64,000 bases of DNA, from NCBI GenBank assembly GCA_019054805.1, contig JAHQIY010000029.1, forward strand, positions 372,001 to 436,000. Direction: 5' to 3'. Source of the stretch: Brachionus manjavacas (taxonomy: Eukaryota > Rotifera > Eurotatoria > Ploima > Brachionidae). The translations under genes were made by a program, and so were the position numbers. The notes beneath the pieces were generated by a model that saw nothing but the letters and a program-made list of their open reading frames with translations, had not been told where the DNA came from and did not search any database. Each line of letters begins with the position of its first letter. Position 1 is the first letter of the stretch. This document shows positions 32,676 to 43,254 of this stretch, one piece after another.

Positions 32676-33930
32676 TGAAACAGACTACATAAACGCCAAT
32701 TTTGTCCAAGGATACAGCCACGATAAAAAATTCATTGCTACTCAGGGCCCTAAAAAAGAGACAATAAACGACTTTTGGAGAATGATATACCAATACAGAG
32801 TGTCTGCCATAGTGATGCTTACTAAGCTTGTTGAAAAGGGTGTCGAAAGATGCACTCAGTACTGGCCGGACAAGCTTAACATGCCTGAAGTGTACGGTGA
32901 CTATGAATTGACACTCAAAGACCAGCAAAAGTGTGGCGACTACATCAAACGAACATTTGACTTGGTAAAAATAAGCAACAACAAAAATACAACAATGACC
33001 ACTTTTCTAAATACACCAAATAGCATTTTGACCAGAAAAATACTCACTGTAAATCAATACTACTATCCGGAATGGCCTGACAAGGACACGCCGAGAACAG
33101 ATCCCATAAGCATACTTCATCTCATTCGGGATGTCAATCGCAATCACTTGGCCTATCAGTATCCCATAGTGGTGCAATGCAGCGCTGGAGTCGGTCGAAC
33201 CGGCACTTACATCACTCTAGATGCCATGATGGAGAAAATAAATACAGAGGCAAAAATCGACATCTTTGGCTTCTTAAGCAAGATTAGAACTAGGAGACAG
33301 TATTAGGTGCAGACCTCCAAGCAGTATATTTTTATTCACGAAGCTTTGTACGAATATTGTCGGTATGGGTTTACGGACATAGATGTGTCTCATTTGGTGT
33401 CTTATTATAAGAATTCCAAGGAGTCAAAGCAAAATGAAAAAAGAACTAAACTTGAAATCGAGTTTGAAAAATTGACCACCGCCTTCTATCCAAATAGTCA
33501 GGCAAGAGAAGCTTTCAGCAATGACAACAAGCACAGAAATAGAAATTTAGATTGTATTTGTTATGATGAAAATCGCATTCGTTTGTCTAATCTAAATGGC
33601 TCGTCCTACATTAATGCCACAATGGTACGCGGCTTTGAGATAAACAACGAGCTCATCATTACACAAGACCCAATGGAGCATACTGAATTTGAGTTCTGGA
33701 AAATGCTCACTGAGTATGAGTGCAGAATAATAGTGACTTTGAACAAAAATCTAGAGAATGAATTTGTCTATTGGCCCACTGATGAGCAGCCCATTCGCAA
33801 CTGTGAATGTGACTGTGTTAAATTTGTTATTCAATTAGTCAATAGTTCAAGTCAGAGCAATCAGGAGAGCTCTTTCAATGGCATGATTACCAGGCGCGAG
33901 TTCGAAATCATCGAACAAAAATTAAATTAA
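32676..33930 (+). pseudogene. Receptor-type protein tyrosine phosphatase, tandem domain exon with in-frame stop
   Basis: A splice acceptor (TTCTTACTTCTTACAG) ends at 32675 and the exon opens with TDYINANFVQGY, so the N-terminal part of domain 1 lies in earlier exons not seen here. Domain 1 shows FIATQGP, DFWRMIYQ, TQYWPD, the WPD loop (YYPEWPDKDTP) and the P-loop QCSAGVGRTGTY. The usual His before the catalytic Cys is Gln. A TAG at 33304-33306 stands where most relatives have Met in the block before VQTSKQYIFIHEAL. The same frame continues as domain 2 (SYINATMVRGF, ITQDPMEHTEFEFWKML, VYWPTDEQP) and ends at 33930 before a WPD loop. Tandem domains mark a receptor-type PTP. Stop, His loss and truncation suggest a pseudogene or gene fragment. 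Confidence 0.8.
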
Positions 33931-34283
33931 GATAAAATCGATAATAATAAATTGATTAAAATAGCAAAGGTAAAAAACAAATCAATTAAAAGAGAAACAT
34001 TATTTTAGCAAAATACCTTTTTTAATTAAATAAAAATGACGAGTTCAAAAATTTTTTAATTTAATTTAATTTAATTTATATATTTAATTAAAGTTTAAGT
34101 CCCATGGACAAATTGAAATAAAAATTTATAGAAAATTAAATATCCGTTTTACAATTAAGTAAAAAATTCAGTTTTCTATATACAAAAAAATGATTAAGAT
34201 TATTCAACAAACAATATTCTATTAAATTTAAATAGTAATTTTGCAAGTGTTTTTTAAATCAATTATCTTAAAGAAAAAAGTGT
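33931..34283. other. AT-rich spacer with a short LINE 3'-tail match
   Basis: AAGTCCCATGGACAAA at 34097-34112, preceded by TTTAATTTAATTTAATTT, repeats the 3' end seen at 31449-31464. This is probably a very short LINE-B-type tail insertion in the same orientation as the longer fragment. No gene. Confidence 0.5.
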
Positions 34284-34712
34284 TTAATATTCTAAAATGA
34301 ACGAGAGATTTTCATATATTGACTTGAAGCTATCTATTAAATAATCCTTGATAATTTCTTCAATTCTTTTATCTAAGAATTGATAAACCGCCTTACGTTT
34401 ACAAACAATACCCGATTTTAAATGAATAAACAAGTCCTGTGTTTTCTTCTGCTCAGATCTAAAACTATCTACCAAAGAATAGACAAGTGGGTACTTATTC
34501 AGCATAGAGCTAAAAGCGTTATGCCACGCTTCAACATAATTGTTAGTTTTCGGTAAACATTTATTGATCCTGGAATGTTCATTCCACAATTCAATTTCAA
34601 TTTCACTCCAATTGCCTATTTTATTGAAATCTTCCAAAGCTTCATCAAATAATTGATAATTGTTGTGCACGTTGTATACTTGACCTTTGCTTCTTTTCCT
34701 TTTTCTGTGCAA
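34284..34712 (-). pseudogene. C-terminal part of a MULE-type transposase
   Basis: A 142-codon minus-strand frame contains NNYVEAWHNAFSSMLNKYPL, VYSLVDSFRSEQKKTQD and a Lys/Arg-rich turn. This matches the NTVECWHNVF...LVEKIRLEQ section of the copy at 26.1-27.1 kb, so both are MULE C termini, here better kept. The catalytic Asp blocks, which should lie at higher coordinates on this strand, are missing; 34713-35200 holds only AT-rich sequence and a short acidic stretch near 34730-34800. Confidence 0.7.
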
Positions 34713-35205
34713 TGTTTCAATTCAATATCAGAATCTACATCATCACTAGTATCTTAAAAAACAACGTTTTCACTTGATGACGATACTGTGTTATCTTGAA
34801 TTACTGCTGTAGTCATCGTATCGATCGATTTTCAATTGATTTTTTAAGGATTTGAGGTAAAATATCATAACGTAAAAAACTATTTATAATATTTTTGGTG
34901 AATAAAAAATTGAAATGGTGAAGTATAAATTAATTTAGTTAAATTAATATTAATTTGGTTTAGAAAACTTTTTTGAAATGGTGGTTTGATTTGCACCGGT
35001 AATTGTGATTTTTTGGTGTCAATTAAGAATAAATTTGCGACAAAATACACCAATTAGGTGTTAAATTTTAGTAATCGAGTTTCGCCTTAGATTATATTTT
35101 TTTGATGATATTCTTTATTTTTTTAGTGAATAAAAAAAATTTTATTGTTGAACGATATTTTATGCCATTAAAAAATAGTCTAAAAGTGTTTTTTTAAAAC
35201 AAATT
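34713..35205. other. AT-rich spacer, no gene seen
   Basis: The minus strand at about 34715-34815 may encode a short acidic Ser/Asp stretch. Otherwise nothing is recognised. Confidence 0.4.
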
Positions 35206-36765
35206 TGGTCGCCTCCTTATTTATTATTGCCTTTTTTCGACTAACAGTACCCATCTGGGCGACAAACATGTCTTTGAACGCAATTAATTATGTCTTTATA
35301 ATCTTTCAGATGTTGTTTGGGGTTAAGATTTGTAAAATCAATCGTACACGGTTGGTTTCAGGTATAGTGTTACATGACGGACAAGTACGTGGATTAGTCG
35401 CAGATAGCAGAGTTTCTGCAAATTTAATCACATTCTCTTCAGCCTCTTTGCCTTGTTTGATTAAGTCCAAAATTTGCGATTTTCTTTCATCTGTAATGTT
35501 TTGTGAGATTAACTCTTTTTCGCATTTTCTACCAATGTAAACTTTGGTTGTAAGCTCAGTTAAACCTGGGTCGTTTTTAAATCTAGCAGTTCCGTGTGCG
35601 TGAATAGATGAACGCGCTTGCCACTCATATCTATGCCAGCGCCATTCACATTGAAGTGTACCGTCAAAGACAATTTGTAAACATTCATTAAGCCTTACAC
35701 TAAAGTACCAATCAACTAAATGTGGATTTCTAAGCACATTTTTGTATTTGACTTGGGGTCATCTGAATAGCCACCTGGTAAAAGACGGTGTAGGTCTACC
35801 CAGTGGTTGTCGGTTGTCGGCTAATGAAAAAGTGAAAAAAATAGTCGCAGCCTTTTTTTGTTCGAATGTAGTTTCTAATTCACATCTACGTTGATACCAA
35901 TATGCATTTGACCCAGTTATATTCGCGGAATAAGGGGTCATACGCTTAAGCATTTGTTCAGCTGCATATAGATTAGAATTAATTAATTAATTTTATTTAT
36001 AAATTAAAAAATTAATAATAACCTGAGCCATCGTTGATCATTTTTTTTTTAAATCTGTGAGTGTAAGGTTGGCATCGCCTTGGTTTTGATTGAAATAAAT
36101 TTTGGTTTGATCCAAAGTTCGATGCCTGCTTATTCAATCATAAGCCCAAAACTTGAACCTAGGATGTTCAGCGAATGGATAGTAGTATTGATTATTAAAT
36201 GGGTCTTCGGTAGCGTATTTTAATAAATGATGAAATCCTTGAGTTTCAGTTACGTGTTGTGGTGTAGACTTTTTGGTAGGATCGCCTTTTCCAAAAGGAA
36301 ATAACTTTGGGAATATCAACGAACACATTTCGTCAATATTGAATTCGTTTACTGGTGATGTACTGACATTTGGCCATAATCTTTTGTTTTACTTTTTCTA
36401 ATTGTAGTGCTTGTTCTTGTTCGGGCATTGAAGAGAAGTGCTCATTATGGTCTTCTTCAGTAGCATTTCCAGAAATTTTAGGTCCGACATCTCTGTTCAA
36501 TATTTGATTATCTTTATGACTCAAATTGTCATCAATAATTTCATTTAAATTTTCGGGAACATTGTCTTCGGGTAAGGATTCAAGATTGATATGATTTATT
36601 GAAACTTTGTATTGTTTCAATAAATCATATCGTTGCTTTTTGTTCGATTTACATGTTGTATCAATCTCAGAATCAGGTTTTCTTTTAGGCGTATTATTAT
36701 TTTCACAAATGAAGGCTTCGTTTAAAGTTTCAATTGGATTTAAATTCTTATTAAGTTTTAATTAT
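35206..36765 (-). pseudogene. Helitron family 1 Rep-type protein, degraded
   Basis: Reading down from 36765, a basic/acidic lead section is followed by a Helitron-type sequence. It runs IFPKLFPFGKGDPTKK (36310), FHHLLKYATEDPF, RFKFWAYD with a TGA in place of Trp, and DLKKKMINDGS. A 61-bp GT-AG intron (35962-36022) follows in phase, then EQMLKRMTPYSANITGSNAY, WYQRRCELETTFEQKKAATI and FFTFSLADN. A TGA falls near 35758, then RNPHLVDWYFSVRLNE. The Rep nuclease core is WRWHRYEWQARSSIHAHGTA with its HxH metal site (HUH). RTCPSCNTIP closes it near 35350. The helicase half is absent. Helitrons move by rolling-circle replication. The HAHGTARFKNDPG style differs from family 2, so these are separate lineages. 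Confidence 0.8.
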
Positions 36766-37011
36766 TTTGTTTTCATTTAGAGATTTAGCAAACTATACCC
36801 TGATTGGACTAAAATGTCTTAATTGGTGCACAAAAGATTTTTCAACTTGTTTTTGATTAAGCATTGAGTTTTAAGGCTAAATTAGTATTTTAAAAAATCT
36901 AAATAAATTTTATAAAAATTTTTATTAATCATTAATCATTTTAGACAAGTATAAAAATTTTAATTAAAGATATATGTTTATAATGAAATTATGAGTAGTT
37001 ACATAGGTTGT

Positions 37012-37484
37012 TGTCATTTGTTAGCTGCCGTTGTTCTTGTTTTTTTTTTTGGTTTAAAAACGTCAGGGGATTCTTTATTTGATTTTGAAATTGGTGTGGT
37101 GTCCGTTTCTTTTGATGGATAAATGGTTTTATTAGTCGATGATGTTGAGGTATTAGCGGCTATGGTGCCATTTAAAATAGGTTGAGTGATCTGTTTAATA
37201 GATAACTCGTGTTTTGTTAATGAAGTATTTAAAATTTCATCTTAGTTATCTTCATTTAAATATTGTTCCCATTTAGAAACAGCCAATTTTTGAAAAATTT
37301 TTAGCTTTTTCCCAGTGTTATCGTTGAGTATTTCGTTAAATTTCCCTTCAGACATTTTGAATTTTTCTTGAAATTTTTTTTGTATATCATTCAATTTATA
37401 ACGAAATTGAGTTTTGGTTTCGATTAATTCAATTAGAATTTCGGAATATTTGTTGAGCAATTTAAAATAATCAAAATTGTCCAT
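37012..37484 (-). pseudogene. Small coiled protein upstream of Helitron family 1
   Basis: An 80-codon frame (37484-37242) reads MDNFDYFKLLNKYSEILIEL and is helical and charged. It stops at one TAA, after which the same frame continues for about 75 codons with a Ser/Thr-rich stretch and a basic end (KPKKKTRTTAANK), the latter like a nuclear localisation signal. Treating the TAA as a mutation gives a protein of about 156 residues. It sits about 250 bp upstream of the Rep region on the same strand and may be a Helitron accessory protein or captured sequence. I do not recognise it. Confidence 0.45.
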
Positions 37485-38260
37485 TTGATATTACTTGTGT
37501 CTACGAGGCTCGATGTTTCAAATGAGTTAATTAAATTAATAAATTTGCATACAACTATAGGACCAATACAACTATAGCATAGTTATTAGACCAATAGCAT
37601 CAACGAAACCAACCTGTTCGACATGAGGTTCATAGAACAAAGAGTCAAACATTGTACAGCCTCTTGGAGGTCCCTAAACTTCTGCTAAACTAATGGACGC
37701 ATCATGCAGCTGTAAAAGATCAAACAGCGCATATTCGATGAAGCTGTGAGGCGTCCAAGCGAAGTAACCTTTGGCCAAACTCTCCTCGATATATTTCCCA
37801 ATACACTTGAGTCTGCAGCAGCGAACCGTCTACCAAAAATCAATCGAATACAAAAATCTAAAATATTCTCTCTGGTATAACTCAAACAAACGTTTGCACC
37901 AAAACTAGTCCCAAAAAGTGTCGGACAATTCGTTTGAGTATATTCAGACAAACAATCAAACTCATCAAAGAAATTTGGCTAACTGACTGCAATCAAATTT
38001 TCAGCAGAGAATCAAACAAAAGCACCTTGAGCCATATCAAATTTTCGATGACATACAATCTTTCCAACCATGGCTTTCTCTATTGCAAGATAATAAAGTC
38101 AAACAATCAGAGATAAAATATGCCAATTTTCACTGGAGAATTCATTTGAAAATTTTACAGAACAACAACTACTTGGACACTCATTCACTAATGAACTTTT
38201 TAACTTTCTTGCTTTCGTCGTTCATTGAATATGATTCTGGTGTGGAACGCTGAATTTTCA
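37485..38260 (+). pseudogene. Decayed coding-like region, unassigned
   Basis: From about 37600 to 38255 composition is clearly richer in GC than the surroundings, and plus-strand pieces look protein-like in changing frames. Examples are MRFIEQRVKHCTASWRSLNF (37624), RIFDEAVRRPSEVTFGQTLL then DIFPNTLESAAANRLPKINR (about 37730-37850), IKLIKEIWLTDCNQIF (37955) and NNNYLDTHSLMNFLTFLLSS (about 38165). At least four frame changes and several stops break it. It is likely the remnant of a host gene, but I cannot name it. Confidence 0.4.
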
Positions 38261-38829
38261 ATATAATAAAAGAGAATTTTTTTTCCATTATTTTTTACTT
38301 AACAAATTTTAATAAATATAAAATCAGGTCGATCAAGTATTGATCTTAATGTTCTTGCAACATGCAAAGAACCTGTTCATTAAATTATTATTAGTTATTT
38401 TAATTTAAACTTAAACTATTATTTTTTGAATCAGAATAATAAAAAATATTTTTTAAAATAGATAATTTTTTTGATTCTTTTTGTATTAATTTTTAAAAAA
38501 CATGGAGGATAAATAATTTATTAAACCAAATTAAAATATTAATTTTTTTTATTAATAAAAATTTGCCAAAAAAACAAAATAAAAAAAAAAATTAATAAAA
38601 TTATATATATTGATAACACTAATGGTTTACATTTATTATTTCACGTAATAATTTTAAAACAAAATGAAAGCAAAATTTAGATTAAAAAATAAAGGGTGGT
38701 TCTATCGACACACTATGTTACAATAAAATAATTAATTGACACATGACTATTTTTATGAAAAAGAACTATTTTTCAAATATGTTTTGAATTAAAATTACAG
38801 ATATTTTTTATTTAAAAAATTACATCTCG
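38261..38829. other. AT-rich spacer, no gene seen
   Basis: Nothing coding is visible. Confidence 0.5.
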
Positions 38830-39250
38830 CAAAAATTTTAATTTTGATTATCAAAAATTTCTGTTAATGTTTCAGCTGATAGAACTTTATTATGATTTTG
38901 AAAACAAGAAATGAAATAGTCAAAAGGTAAATCCGAAGCATTCTTTAGAGCCATACACAATTCATTCTTAAGCTTTTTACCTAGTTCGCACTATTATCAC
39001 AAATCAGTCAATCTGTGTGGTTTCTTAAACTCTTTTCCTAAATGATGATATAAAGTTGAATAGGAAAGTTCATTTTTTCTCATAAAAGTTCTACATGCTC
39101 TGTTAAATCGAATATTTAAATATCTTGCACAAACAGTTTCTTTATTTTTTTTAATGTTCTATTAGAGGCAATCTGAAATAAACTTTCAAGATGATCATTT
39201 ATATATTTTATAATGTCTTTTAAAGAATGCTTTAGCTACAATACAACATC
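38830..39250 (-). pseudogene. Decayed minus-strand coding-like region, unassigned
   Basis: On the minus strand two frames give protein-like pieces. One is CARYLNIRFNRACRTFMRKN then ELSYSTLYHHLGKEFKKPHR (about 39135-39010); the other is KLKNELCMALKNASDLPFDY then FISCFQNHNKVLSAETLTEI (about 38975-38850). They sit in the expected order for one protein with stops between. The first resembles a DNA-binding helix-turn-helix segment of some transposases, but this is a guess. Confidence 0.35.
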
Positions 39251-41953
39251 ACAGAATAATTATGAAATATTAAATAACCCGGGATGTCTTACTTGCCATT
39301 CCAGGTAAAAGTTCGTTAACGAGACGTTAACTTTTAACTTTAATGTTATGTTTTATTTGCATGTTTATTATAATTTATTAGCTTCGAAAAATTAAAAAAT
39401 AACATTTAATTAATCAATTAATTTGTATACTCTATTGATGATTTACGTCCAGAATTTTTTTAATAACTATTCAGTATTTGTTTTTATTCACGTGTGTCTA
39501 TGCTTAATATGCTCGTCACGCACCGCACGTTCCTCGTAAATAATTTTAATTTTATTTTTTTTAAGAAATATTTATTAAATTTTGCTTTTATTCATTTAAT
39601 GTTTTCTTATTTTTAGCATTTCAATTATAAATTGTTGATATTATAATATTTTATCGCAAATCAAAGTTTTTAAAAAAATAAATTTGATTCCATAAACGGA
39701 TTTAAAAAAAAATCTAATTCAAAAGAATTAATAGACATTTATGACGGAAATATTTAAGCAAGATTCTTCCAAGAAAATAGAGCTCTAATTGAATCAAATA
39801 ATATTATTTAAATGAGTTTAAAATTTAATAGAATTTGTTTCAGTTTGCATTGTCAACTTCAGATATTACCTTTTTACTTTATATCTGAATGAACTCATAA
39901 AAGAAAAAAAAGACTTTTTTTTTTCAAAAAAAGTCATTTTACTAAACTTTTTTTAATTTAAATTTTGTTTTTAAATATCAAAAATAGAAAAAATTAACAT
40001 TAAGTGTTCGACATCAACATATAATTTAAAAAAAAAAAGCTACATCTTTCAAAAAAAAAAAAAATTTTTTTTCTCTAAATTTTTCAATTTTCCAAGTCAT
40101 AACTTTGACTTAAATTTTTGTGACTTTTATTAAAATCATTGATTTGTTTCATATTATATATATATATATATTTTTTTTAATTTAATAAAAGGACGAATTC
40201 ACATTTACCCATTTAATGCAAATACTTTCCGTAAAAATCTACGCACTCATATGATTTGGATTCAAAATCTGCAAATATATTAAAAAAGAATATCTGGGAA
40301 ATAAAAGGTTTAGTCTTTTATCCAATTTATTTTATTACAGTCCTTTAGAGAATTCGAATATTGATTAAATGCAATCTATTCTATATGGAATTATTTATTA
40401 TTTATTAGAAACGTGGTTAAGTATTAGAACACCTAAATTTATTAATGATGCACCACGTTCAATAGAAAAATAAAGTTTGAGGAAAGCACGTAAATATCAG
40501 AATTTTTATTTTTATTACTCTCTATATTGTTAAGGTATTTTGTAGTTTATGACCAACTTATGATGCTCAAAATGATCGAATCAAGTTTTAAATTGTTATT
40601 TCTAAGCAGAGGTACATTTTTAGATTTAACATACTATGTTAAATAAAAAGGTAGACTCTGCAATTTCAAAATTCGCATAGCAGAGTGCACACAATTTAAA
40701 TGATGAAATTTATATAAGTCAGTTATATTCTACACACTTTTGCAGAGTTTGCCTTTAGATTTGACAAGGTATGTTTAATCCAAAATTACATGTGATTGCA
40801 AAAGAACAAAATTGTATTGAATCAGCGTTTATTATAAAGTTTTAAATAGGAAAAATTTAAAGTTGAAAAGCTCTGCTCTTTTAAAAATTACAACTTTAAT
40901 AGGTTAATTTAAATTGTTGAAACGGTTATTTTCATACCTTAACATGTGTTTTATTTATTCTTAATAATTTTTTTATCTTTAATAAAATTTATAGATTTTT
41001 TTCTTAAATTTTTTCCAAAGCAATTACTTGTCATGTCATGTCAAGTTTATTTTCATTTTAAAAATTTTAAAATAGCCATTTTGATCGAACTTTAATAAGT
41101 TTAAATATTTTAATTGATTTTAATGAAAACTCACTTTTAAAGACAAAAAATTTACTGTTTTAAAATATATAATTTTTTTAATTCGAAAAATAACATTATT
41201 TAATTTTGAATGAGTGGATATAAAAGTTATAAATTTGAATTTTGAATTAACTTAACATGAATTATTTAAATTGTTGATTGTTTTTGTTAAATAAATTACA
41301 GATCATTTATTTTGATGTTAGTTTGACAATGAACCATTATTAGACATAACTTATCATGTAATGTTTAGTATTTATTTCTTAAAAATTATCAAAATCATTA
41401 GATTAATTAAGTTTTATTATTTTCTTATTCCTATTTTTTTCAGAATGTTGAAGTATCGAGTATTGTAAGACTTGGATCTCAAAAGTGTTACATCTTATTT
41501 AAAAATCAGTCTTATATTATTCAGTGCTTGCTAAAGAATGTTTTTGATATTGTATGCCTGTTTGTTTGTTTTAGAGCAATTTTCATTAATTATTAATTAT
41601 TGATTTAAAATATGCCCATGTTAAAAAATTGGTTAACTTTCTAGACCATTTAACTCTTTTTAAAATAGATTTTTATTTAAAAGTTAATAAAAAGAATTTA
41701 ATTTTTTTGATCAATATAAAAAAATAATATCAATTAAATATTCTAATTTAAATCTTTAATTTTCTAAAATTTTTTTTAAAGCCTAAGATCTATTATGAAA
41801 TTTAATTAATCTAAAAATAAATGATATTTTTTTAAATTTTAAAAAGAGACACATATTTTTAAATTCTATTGAATGAATAGTTTTTTTAGAAAGAAGTTAA
41901 TTTTAATTATTCGAAAAAATTTTGAAACCAAATAAAGCAAGAAAAATTTTGCA
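39251..41953. other. Long AT-rich region without a recognised gene
   Basis: Only AT-rich DNA, a (TA)n run near 40157 and a foldback-family piece near 40535-40590 (GTAGTTTATGACCAACTTATGA, related to 20405-20450) are seen. Confidence 0.5.
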
Positions 41954-42373
41954 ATGCCTCTTGAAAAATTAAGAAAGCGCTTTTGTCTCATACCTAACGG
42001 TTGTGTAAAAAGAGGTGATAAACTAGGAAAAAAGAAGATAAAAGAAGTTTCAAATCTTGAATTTGCAGGGGCCTTGACTAAGTTTTTTGGTAAAAAAATA
42101 TTTGTCTGGGACATTATCTGTACTATACACTTCTTTCTGTATTATAAAAAGTCCGTTCGTAATAAAAGTATCCAACATCAAAATGATCAAGAAAATCTAA
42201 CATTTAATGAGACCCAAAATATCGAAAATAATAATATGAAGAAATGGGAATTGAATGATGAATTTAATGATGAAATGGGAATTGAAGATGAATATGAAGA
42301 AATGGGCACAGAAGAGTTAATGAATCTAAATTATGACATCACAAATGATGAAAACCAGTCAAATGAAGATTAG
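41954..42373 (+). CDS. Hypothetical protein with basic head and acidic tail (139 codons)
   Basis: The first 65 residues are basic and mixed (MPLEKLRKRFCLIPNGCVKR, then LEFAGALTKFFGKK and a hydrophobic WDIICTIHFFLYY). The last 60 are Asn/Glu/Asp-rich with repeated E-M-G-x-E elements. No family is recognised. The frame is long for such AT-rich DNA and ends about 55 bp before a TGACAAA array, which suggests it is part of the same mobile element. It could be a pseudogene fragment. Confidence 0.4.
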   Translation: MPLEKLRKRFCLIPNGCVKRGDKLGKKKIKEVSNLEFAGALTKFFGKKIFVWDIICTIHFFLYYKKSVRNKSIQHQNDQENLTFNETQNIENNNMKKWELNDEFNDEMGIEDEYEEMGTEELMNLNYDITNDENQSNED

Positions 42374-42429
42374 GAATCAACACAATTAATAGAAAGCGAA
42401 GAATTTTGATGGCTTAAATTTTTTGGGGG

Positions 42430-42592
42430 TGACAAATTTAATTTTTTTAAGATGACAAAAATAACTAAAAGTGGTGACTAATTTTATCTATTTTAGCTGA
42501 CAATAAAAAACTAATTATTCTGACAAAAAAGCTAAACGACTGACAAATATATTTATATTGAGATGACTATTTAATAATTTTGCACTGACAAA
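42430..42592. repeat. TGACAAA motif array (5 exact copies)
   Basis: TGACAAA is at 42430, 42453, 42521, 42541 and 42586, with TGACTAA, TGACAAT and TGACTAT between. It is related to the array at 29059-29152. An oppositely oriented array follows at 42942-43054. Confidence 0.6.
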
Positions 42593-42941
42593 ATTTTATT
42601 TATTTTTATTTTATTTTATTTTAGTTCTAATTAAGCTATTTAGTTCGACTTGAGTGGAAATCAAAAGTAATGAACCCTATGCTTCACAAGGAGTGAATAA
42701 GGAAAAAAAAAAGGAAGCTATTTAGTAATTTAATTCTCTAAGATTGTAAGTAATGAACTTAAATTGTGGCGTTTTCTCATAGTTGACTCTAGCTTGATGA
42801 TGAGATTTAGACAAAACGGTTTGTCATAATCGTCTGGAACTTCCTTCTGATTTTGGTGCTATAGTTCAAGATTTTGATTTTTATTGTGACCTCAAAATCA
42901 TTAATTTGTTGTAAAAATAATTAATTGGTCAAAAAATTATT
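42593..42941. other. Spacer between opposed motif arrays
   Basis: About 350 bp with no recognised gene. A minus-strand coding-like patch (about 42730-42850) cannot be assigned. Confidence 0.4.
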
Positions 42942-43054
42942 TTTGTCACTCAAATAATTATTTTATCAGTCAATTAATTTATCTGTCATCATAAGTAGTT
43001 TTTTTGTCAGTAGATTTAGTCTTTTTGGTCAGTAAAATTTAATTTTTTTTGTCA
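42942..43054. repeat. TTTGTCA motif array (3 exact copies)
   Basis: TTTGTCA is at 42942, 43003 and 43048, with ATCAGTCA, CTGTCA and TTGGTCA variants. The orientation is opposite to the array at 42430-42592, so the pair forms an inverted arrangement around 350 bp. Confidence 0.5.
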
Positions 43055-43254
43055 CATATAAGAATTTTTACATGTAAATCCGGACATAAAAAAAAAGTCA
43101 ATTTATTATAATTATATGTAATGTGTCATGTCTACATTAGAGAAATAAAAAAAAACTATTGGTTGATATAAACAATTATGAATTAAGGTCACATAATAAG
43201 AGATTAATAATGGATGTTTGTTTGCTGTAATCAAATTGATTTATTTTATATCCA

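Noticed and set aside
32635-32928. Minus-strand open frame opposite the phosphatase exon
   Set aside because: Antisense shadow of a well-supported PTP domain.
34886-35540. Plus-strand open frame of 111 codons at 35205-35540
   Set aside because: It is antisense to the Helitron 1 Rep domain, which explains its openness.
39251-41953. Search for tRNA, rRNA, ribozyme or CRISPR-like features in the long gene-poor stretch
   Set aside because: Repeats here are AT-rich words without regular spacing, and no RNA-gene signature was seen.
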